A stretch of DNA of 5,348 nucleotides. It comes from Thermoplasmata archaeon. Lineage in GTDB: Archaea; Thermoplasmatota; Thermoplasmata; Thermoplasmatales; Thermoplasmataceae. The translations under genes were made by a program, and so were the position numbers. The DNA is taken from positions 1 to 5,348 of the forward strand of contig JAJZOT010000144.1 of assembly GCA_021847855.1 (NCBI GenBank), in the 5' to 3' direction. A model generated the notes under the pieces. The model did no database searches and was not told the DNA's origin. It saw only the letters and a list, made by a program, of their open reading frames with translations. Below are positions 1 to 4,260 of this stretch, piece by piece; the stretch's first letter is position 1; every line of letters starts with the position of its first letter.

Positions 1-395
1 CCGGATAAAGCCATTGCCTGTATTTCCTGAAAAAGACGTTCAGGGGAAACAGCATCAGATACCTTCACCGAAACACTTCCCCTTGCCATTGACAATCTCA
101 TTGAAAGAAACTGTTCCATTGGCAAACCTATCCATTCTGACGGTTCCTCATACCTTCCCGTATCACCATGCTCAGGTGGAGCAGAAGGATACATCTTGAT
201 ATTGGGATACCCATATCTTCCAACAAAAATTCCAGGCGGGGATGAACCTGAGAATGACTTTCCCCTGAACTGATCTGATTTTGATTTTACGGAAAGTTTG
301 ACCTGAATAGGACAGTAAGATAACCCACAGAGCATGGATGCTCCCCTGCACTTCAGGCAGAGCGATGGAGGGATTTTCATAACAGTTCTGGCCAT
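1..395 (-). CDS. nreA: NreA-type archaeal DNA repair protein, N-terminal part (runs off left edge)
   Basis: Reading the minus strand from about 395 to the window edge gives one uninterrupted frame of about 131 codons with no stop. From the ATG at 395 it begins MARTVMKIPPSLCLKC. It shows a zinc motif C-x2-C-x6-C-x4-C (Cys13, 16, 23, 28), then GSSPPGIFVGRYGYPNIKM, then a region containing EPSEWIGLPMEQF. This order matches the archaeal Nre family, whose members are linked to DNA repair and usually end in a PCNA-binding PIP motif; that end would lie outside this window. In-frame ATGs at 404, 395 and 380 are possible starts. I chose 395 because a weak TATA-like TTTAGATA at 419-426 lies about 26 bases upstream, which would suit a leaderless mRNA; 380 is nearly as good. 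The gene follows the three-gene operon in the same direction but after a T-rich stretch, so it is probably transcribed separately. Family identification is by recognition of motifs, not by search. Confidence 0.85.
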   Translation of the reverse strand, partial: MARTVMKIPPSLCLKCRGASMLCGLSYCPIQVKLSVKSKSDQFRGKSFSGSSPPGIFVGRYGYPNIKMYPSAPPEHGDTGRYEEPSEWIGLPMEQFLSMRLSMARGSVSVKVSDAVSPERLFQEIQAMALS

Positions 396-430
396 ACAAT
401 ACATACATAAGCAAATACTATCTAAACATA
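396..430 (-). promoter_or_regulatory. Weak TATA-like promoter of the nreA-type gene
   Basis: On the minus strand TTTAGATA (426-419) lies about 26 bases before the ATG at 395, the normal distance from an archaeal TATA box to a transcription start. This would make the transcript leaderless, and no GGTGA-like ribosome site is seen before any of the candidate starts. The box is a poor match and the region is AT-rich, so the call is tentative. Confidence 0.35.
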
Positions 431-437
431 TTCGACA

Positions 438-462
438 GAAATGAAAATGAAAAAATGAATTT
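438..462 (-). terminator. T-rich archaeal-type terminator after the SPFH/zinc-ribbon operon
   Basis: Immediately after the TAA at 463-465 the minus strand reads as repeated T runs separated by CA (six Ts, then four, then three). Archaeal RNA polymerase commonly stops at such T tracts without a hairpin, and no stable stem is apparent here. It falls between the last operon gene and the nreA-type gene. Confidence 0.55.
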
Positions 463-1485
463 TTAATGTTTTATTTCTTCTGATTTTATGATTCCGCCAT
501 TGGATGCGTCAATTACGAAGGTATAGGATTTCTTCTTCCCCGTATACTTTGTTATCCATACTGGAACATGAAGGAGTTCAGGAGTTCCAGGCTGGCTCTG
601 AGTGTTCAGGGACTGTATATGGTGGTGCTTTGCCCTTATGGCCTTTTCCTGTTCCTGGTTGGTGAATGACTGAGCCATGTTCCTTGCGGTGTTTTCGTCT
701 ATGTCTCCGTTTAGAATCTTAATACTGTTAATGATCTTTGTCCTGTCAAACTGGGACCTGTGATCCAGATCAAATGAGTATGAGATGGGCTGAAGGTGCT
801 CCCTTCCCTTAATAGACACAACAGGGCATTCATAATTATGTGAGAATGTGCCTCCCCTTATGGCGTTATTTCCACCCATTCCACCACCAACCATTCCTCC
901 AATAAACATGCCATCCATCATGCCTGAACCCATTCCTCTTCCTCTTCCACCCATCTCCTCTGCTGCCCCAATCATTGCTGCATCAAGTGCAAGGTTTCCC
1001 ATCTCAGCACCCATATCCAGATATTTATAGCTGGACGTGGCACTGACAGGAACGATCCAGTATGGTACATATGATAATTCTGAACTCTCTTCCTTAGATT
1101 CCTCAAAAGAATGTCTTTCCATAAGCCCGTGATCCATGTGTTTTCTTACAATGAGATTCAATTTTTCAGTATCATCAATTGATATGGAGAGCATAGAATG
1201 CTTAGAGACATTCTGCCATCCCAGATTCCCCAAACTGACACTGCTCCCGCAATATTCGCAGGTCATTACTGTTTCACCCTGCTGAGGCTTTATTGGGGCC
1301 CCGCATCCAGGGCATTTCAATTCCGTAACACCTGAACCCGCAATGGTCTCTCTTTGAGAAACTCCTGAATTCTGGGGACTGCTGTGTCCTGCAGCATTCC
1401 CTGCAGTAGGAGCCATCCTGTATCCACACTTAGAGCAAAAGACCGCGTCATCCGGTAGTTCAGTTCCACATTTTACACAAAACAT
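463..1485 (-). CDS. Double zinc-ribbon protein with duplicated VPxWI beta motif (operon gene 3)
   Basis: This is a 340-residue protein of unassigned function. An N-terminal zinc ribbon (Cys3, 6, 17, 20) is followed by a Ser/Gly-rich spacer and a second ribbon (Cys58, 61, 76, 79; CPGCG and CEYCGS knuckles). The rest looks like two related beta lobes: ELSYVPYWIVPV at about 136-147 and ELLHVPVWITKY at about 303-314, the latter followed by SYTFVIDASNGGI. A Gly/Met-rich low-complexity stretch (about 178-212) separates them. No transmembrane helix is clear. A GTG start at 1494 is possible, but the ATG at 1485 has GGTGA at 1491-1495 with a five-base spacer, so I prefer it. The gene starts ten bases after the SPFH stop and is probably co-translated. 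The layout of zinc ribbon plus PYW-type beta domain recalls accessory zinc-ribbon proteins found beside YdjI-like SPFH genes; binding to the SPFH partner is an inference. Confidence 0.85.
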   Translation of the reverse strand: MFCVKCGTELPDDAVFCSKCGYRMAPTAGNAAGHSSPQNSGVSQRETIAGSGVTELKCPGCGAPIKPQQGETVMTCEYCGSSVSLGNLGWQNVSKHSMLSISIDDTEKLNLIVRKHMDHGLMERHSFEESKEESSELSYVPYWIVPVSATSSYKYLDMGAEMGNLALDAAMIGAAEEMGGRGRGMGSGMMDGMFIGGMVGGGMGGNNAIRGGTFSHNYECPVVSIKGREHLQPISYSFDLDHRSQFDRTKIINSIKILNGDIDENTARNMAQSFTNQEQEKAIRAKHHHIQSLNTQSQPGTPELLHVPVWITKYTGKKKSYTFVIDASNGGIIKSEEIKH

Positions 1486-1490
1486 ATTTT

Positions 1491-1495
1491 TCACC
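1491..1495 (-). promoter_or_regulatory. Shine-Dalgarno GGTGA that decides the ATG start at 1485
   Basis: GGTGA is complementary to the archaeal 16S rRNA 3' end. It overlaps the last base of the SPFH stop codon (TAG, 1495-1497) and sits five bases before the ATG at 1485. The alternative GTG start at 1492-1494 lies inside this site and has no ribosome site of its own. Confidence 0.65.
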
Positions 1496-2658
1496 TACAA
1501 TTTTTCTCCACAATTTGGGCAAAACTTTGTTCCAGAAGGTGATTCTGTGCCGCACTTCTGGCATTTAGCACTGGAGTTCTGCTGGATATGCTCTCCACAG
1601 TTAGGGCAGAACTTGCTCCCTTCCGGGACATCAGAACCACATTTAGGGCACTTGACAGAGGCTTGCTTTGGTTTTTCCTGCACTCTGTTCATGTCATTCC
1701 CACATGATGGACAGAATCTGGAACCAGCAGGGACCAGTGTTCCGCATTTTGGACATGGAGTATTCTGTGTTTGCCACTGACCTGCAATTCCTCCTGACAT
1801 TGCGTATCCCATTCCAGCTCCTGCTCCCATGCCTACACCAAGTCCAGCACCCAGACCTGCCATTCCTCCCTGATTCTTTGAGGCATCAACCATTGCCTGA
1901 CCTGCCTGATACTGGAGATAATTCACTCCAAGGACAGACATTTCAGATCTGGTATCTATGGCTTTCTGGACTTCTTCTGGAAGGGATATATTGATTCCCT
2001 GAAGCTTTGAGATCTCTATTCCGTACTGCTGGAAATTCTGTGTGGCAAGGCCAAGGGTTGCCTGTTCAATATTCAATAGATTTGAAGGAATATCAGTGAT
2101 TTTTGTACCAGTTTCTTTCATTTTTCCAAGAACATTGTAGATCAATACCACGACCTGATCCCTCAACCTTGATTCCACGTCACCTGAAGTCGCAGCATTG
2201 AATGTGCCAACAAACTGATTTATAAAAAGTGAAGGATCGGTAATCTGCCATCTGTATTGTCCAAATACCCTGAGATTGACGATTCCAAAGGTTGGGTCCA
2301 TGAACTGGTAAGGGCTCTGGCTTCCATATTTTCCATCCATTATTCTCTTCTGGATGTAATAGACTTCAGCCTGCTGTTGCACACCTGTAAAAAATTTCAA
2401 CAACTCTCCAACAACCGGGGCGTTGAAATCTGTAAGTGCGTATCTTCCAGCCTTGTCGAAATATGTGAGCACTTTGCCATCCCTGAAAAACACGGCAGTC
2501 TCATCTTCCCTGACCACAATATTATCATTTAATCTGATCAGCCTTGGAACCTTCCACATTGCATTGTTTTCCTTAAACTGTGTCTCCCATGCAATGGTAA
2601 TTGATCCACCAACACTTCCCCCCTTATAGGGGATTTTATCCGATTTCTTGCCAAACAT
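1495..2658 (-). CDS. YdjI-like SPFH-domain protein with three C-terminal zinc ribbons (operon gene 2)
   Basis: This is a 387-residue protein. Residues about 20-240 resemble the SPFH (stomatin/prohibitin/flotillin) subgroup typified by B. subtilis YdjI, often annotated as 'virion core protein-like'. Visible family features are NIVVREDETAVFFRDGKV (46-63), GRYALTDFNAPV (71-82), an AEVYYIQK strand (97-104), a DPT...G.YRW.ITDPSLF segment (121-145) and a helical end (about 226-260). A Gly/Ala/Met-rich linker (264-294) follows, then three tandem zinc ribbons: Cys302/305/316/319, Cys337/340/351/354 and Cys366/369/380/383. No N-terminal membrane helix is present, unlike classic stomatins, so it is probably a peripheral membrane scaffold recruited by a partner. 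YdjI-type proteins are tied to PspA-like membrane stress responses in Bacillus; no PspA homologue is seen here. The start ATG has GGTGA six bases upstream and lies one base after the preceding stop, which supports translational coupling. Family confidence is high; the cellular role is an inference. Confidence 0.92.
   Translation of the reverse strand: MFGKKSDKIPYKGGSVGGSITIAWETQFKENNAMWKVPRLIRLNDNIVVREDETAVFFRDGKVLTYFDKAGRYALTDFNAPVVGELLKFFTGVQQQAEVYYIQKRIMDGKYGSQSPYQFMDPTFGIVNLRVFGQYRWQITDPSLFINQFVGTFNAATSGDVESRLRDQVVVLIYNVLGKMKETGTKITDIPSNLLNIEQATLGLATQNFQQYGIEISKLQGINISLPEEVQKAIDTRSEMSVLGVNYLQYQAGQAMVDASKNQGGMAGLGAGLGVGMGAGAGMGYAMSGGIAGQWQTQNTPCPKCGTLVPAGSRFCPSCGNDMNRVQEKPKQASVKCPKCGSDVPEGSKFCPNCGEHIQQNSSAKCQKCGTESPSGTKFCPNCGEKL
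1504..1755 (-). repeat. Three tandem zinc-ribbon coding repeats in the SPFH gene
   Basis: The 3' end of the SPFH gene encodes three copies of a C-x2-CG-x5-P-x-G-(S/T)-(R/K)-FCP-x-CG unit, spaced 35 and 29 residues apart. At DNA level the plus strand shows near-repeats such as ccacagttagggcagaactt (1598-1617) and ccacaatttgggcaaaactt (1508-1527). This suggests duplication of the ribbon within the gene, and such repeats can vary in number between strains. Confidence 0.75.
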
Positions 2659-2659
2659 A

Positions 2660-3205
2660 TTACTTCACCCTGATTTTCTCTATTTCTTCCAATCTATGAG
2701 ACCATGATTCCCTGCACTGTAGAACAAGGGATTTTGATTTAGCCAGAAGAGATGAAAGTTCCTGATCATCCATGGAGCAGGGATCCGTGATTGTTTCAAG
2801 TAGATTGCCTATTTCTTGCCCGGAGTTTATAAAAGAAAAATCAAAGTCGTATATTCTGTCGAGATTTGATTCATTAATTTTAATAGGTGCAGCAAATCCT
2901 GAATAGCCCTGTTCAGCATGCAGAATGTCTCCATCCGTTGACTGCAATATGGAAATAAGATCTGCAAGCCCCATAAAATTTGACATTTTAAAACACTGGC
3001 TTAAACTCTGTCTCATATTTAACATAATATCTATACAATTATGGAATATTCCTGACACCTGTGACCTGAGTAGTTGATCTGCAATCCTGATATCTTCCTT
3101 CTGCCTGTAACCAGAAAAACCAGGGACTAAAAATTGGATTTTCTTGAGAATGGATCTGTTATCCTCAACGTCATTTCGTATATCATGGCTATCACCATTC
3201 TGCAT
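2660..3205 (-). CDS. Small helical protein of the SPFH/zinc-ribbon operon (gene 1), function unknown
   Basis: This is a 181-residue, mainly helical soluble protein with no signal peptide or transmembrane helix that I can see. The most distinctive segment is residues 27-47, VPGFSGYRQKED followed by IRIADQLLRSQV. I recall similar 'PG-x-GY-x-x-KE-x-RR-x-x-D' segments in small uncharacterised proteins encoded next to YdjI-like SPFH genes in other prokaryotes; this is memory, not a search result. A middle part (about 70-140) contains MGLADLISILQSTDGDI and a run of acidic and aromatic residues including IYDFDFSF. The C-terminal helix (about 146-181) is charged and may form a coiled coil. The ATG at 3205 is about 25 bases after a TATA box, consistent with a leaderless mRNA. 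Its stop is one base before the SPFH start, so it heads a three-gene operon. It could be an adaptor or regulator of SPFH assembly, but no function can be assigned. Confidence 0.85.
   Translation of the reverse strand: MQNGDSHDIRNDVEDNRSILKKIQFLVPGFSGYRQKEDIRIADQLLRSQVSGIFHNCIDIMLNMRQSLSQCFKMSNFMGLADLISILQSTDGDILHAEQGYSGFAAPIKINESNLDRIYDFDFSFINSGQEIGNLLETITDPCSMDDQELSSLLAKSKSLVLQCRESWSHRLEEIEKIRVK
2665..2669 (-). promoter_or_regulatory. Shine-Dalgarno GGTGA of the SPFH gene
   Basis: GGTGA lies within the last codons of the preceding gene and six bases before the ATG at 2658. The preceding TAA (2660-2662) falls inside the spacer, which suggests termination-reinitiation coupling between the first two operon genes. 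Confidence 0.65.
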
Positions 3206-3240
3206 ATTTCTGTAATTATAAAGATAATATATATTTTTTT
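3206..3240 (-). promoter_or_regulatory. TATA-box promoter of the three-gene operon, probably leaderless
   Basis: On the minus strand an A run leads into ATATATAT (about 3234-3226), centred about 25 bases upstream of the ATG at 3205. This spacing puts the expected transcription start at or next to the start codon, and no GGTGA-like site precedes this first gene, whereas both downstream genes have one. That contrast is typical of archaeal operons with a leaderless first gene. The gap 3206-3291 otherwise holds nothing I can identify. Confidence 0.6.
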
Positions 3241-3291
3241 ATGCAATCATTCCGTAAGGTTGAAATGAATTTTATTAATTCTTCTAGTGAT

Positions 3292-4125
3292 TCAGTTATG
3301 GTAATAAGGACCGAAAATAGAGACGTTTTGAAATTTCAGATTATATGTTGAATTGAAAAGAGCATATCCCTCAATGACGAATGATTCCACATTCACAGTG
3401 ACGTTTACATAGTTCAGATTTTTCCCGTGATAAATCTTTTCACTCAACACTGAAAAATTCACATCTATCCCATTGCATGTGTTAAAATTTATGATATTTA
3501 TCAATGAGGCAGATGTATTTGTGGAAAAATTGAAATTATATATTCCTGGAGTGAGTTTTGGAATTGTAAGATCTGAAACAGTACTGTTAAAAATAGATAT
3601 ATTTGAATTTTGTACCGGTACCTGCGAAAGATAAACAGGCGGTTTTGTATAATTTTTTGCAAGAAGCAAAAATCCACCAAGGAAAGCTTCAACTCCATAG
3701 GAACCGCTTGAGTAATATTTGCTTATTGCATTTGAAAAATTAAAGGATAATTGGTTTCCATATAAATAACCAATAACATAATCAACCCTGCTTGAAATTG
3801 AACCGTTCATGAGCATGATCTCACTGTAATTTGATGATTGCTCTATGAGCCTATAAGCATCAAGACAGGAGAGGGCAGGATCGTGAACATCCACATAAGG
3901 AAGATTGCCCTGGTACAGAACATATGGATCATTCTGTGGTATGAGGTTAACCACCTTGACGTAGTCTTCAAAATTAGCCATGCTTGGAGGATAGATATTC
4001 ATGTTAAATTTATTGGGGCTGTAACTGTTGAGGGGGCTGTAAGGCTGGAATACTACGGCAGTGAGGATTATTATAATAAAAAATACAACCGGCCCTCTTC
4101 TTTTTCTAAACTGCGACTGTGACAT
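3292..4125 (-). CDS. C-terminal remnant of a DUF2079-type membrane protein, 5' end cut off by the IS element
   Basis: From the ATG at 4125 the frame encodes 277 residues: a basic start (FRKRRG), one hydrophobic helix (about 11-26), then an extracytoplasmic domain. The order of its features, LIPQNDPYVLYQGNLPYV (61-78), RVDYVIGYLYG (113-123), and YGVEAFLGGFLLLAKNYTKPP (143-163), recalls the C-terminal half of DUF2079 membrane proteins of Thermoplasmata. Those proteins normally have a long multi-helix N-terminal part, which is absent here. There are twelve N-x-S/T sequons, which fits a glycosylated surface domain. The frame abuts the right end of the tnpB element, and its ATG and the next bases (ATGTCAC, 4119-4125) belong to the probable element terminus. 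GGAGG touches the ATG with no spacer, so translation is doubtful; a TTG at 4161 would start within tnpB. The frame is otherwise undamaged and visibly more AT-rich than tnpB. I consider it a recently truncated gene, probably a pseudogene. Confidence 0.7.
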   Translation of the reverse strand: MSQSQFRKRRGPVVFFIIIILTAVVFQPYSPLNSYSPNKFNMNIYPPSMANFEDYVKVVNLIPQNDPYVLYQGNLPYVDVHDPALSCLDAYRLIEQSSNYSEIMLMNGSISSRVDYVIGYLYGNQLSFNFSNAISKYYSSGSYGVEAFLGGFLLLAKNYTKPPVYLSQVPVQNSNISIFNSTVSDLTIPKLTPGIYNFNFSTNTSASLINIINFNTCNGIDVNFSVLSEKIYHGKNLNYVNVTVNVESFVIEGYALFNSTYNLKFQNVSIFGPYYHN

Positions 4126-4260
4126 CCTCCCCCAGCTAACGCAGGGAGCTTCCCGTTTCAACGACCTGATTTGCCCTCGCGGGTATTGATCTGATCTCCA
4201 CGGGCGTGAATTCGGGAGTGCCCCTCCCTACAGCGATCAATCCGGCACTCCGGATATTTA
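4100..4260 (-). ncRNA. Predicted omega RNA (right-end RNA) of TnpB with guide into the remnant gene
   Basis: TnpB nucleases studied so far use an RNA that overlaps the tnpB 3' end, folds through the right-end hairpin, and takes its guide from the host sequence next to the element. By that rule the scaffold here would end near 4119, and the guide would begin with AGTCGCAGTTTAGAAA, reading downward from 4118. The hairpin at 4127-4148 supports the 3' part. The 5' boundary is a guess based on the usual size of such RNAs. Confidence 0.4.
4127..4148 (-). repeat. Right-end subterminal hairpin of the element, containing the tnpB stop
   Basis: On the minus strand CTCCCT (4148-4143) pairs with GGGGAG (4132-4127), with one T-G wobble, and GC (4142-4141) pairs with GC (4136-4135). 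This leaves a two-base bulge and a GTTA tetraloop. The TAG stop of tnpB (4138-4136) sits at the tip. In this superfamily such a hairpin serves as the TnpA recognition site and as part of the omega RNA scaffold. A competing short stem GGGA/TCCC at 4144-4154 is also possible. Confidence 0.65.

Noticed and set aside
14..199. Plus-strand 61-codon frame
   Set aside because: It is antisense to the nreA-type coding sequence, short, and without any family feature or ribosome site.
172..414. Minus-strand 80-codon frame with a CWKIW-containing product
   Set aside because: It overlaps the nreA-type frame on the same strand in another register and has no recognisable motif; the nreA frame has clear family signatures.
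848..1030. Plus-strand Pro/Ile-rich 60-codon frame
   Set aside because: It is the reverse complement of the Gly/Met-rich linker of the double zinc-ribbon gene, and its composition is a by-product of that segment.
1504..1755. CRISPR-like repeat array from the regularly spaced similar DNA
   Set aside because: The repeats are diverged, in frame, and encode zinc-ribbon knuckles, so they are protein repeats and not a CRISPR array.
3206..3291. Possible small gene or terminator between the remnant gene and the operon
   Set aside because: Only 86 bases, AT-rich, with no T run on the minus strand after the remnant's stop and no open frame of useful size; only the operon promoter is supported.
3838..4122. 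Plus-strand 94-codon frame opposite the DUF2079-type remnant
   Set aside because: No motif, no convincing start signal, and the opposite strand has a membrane helix and family-like segments.
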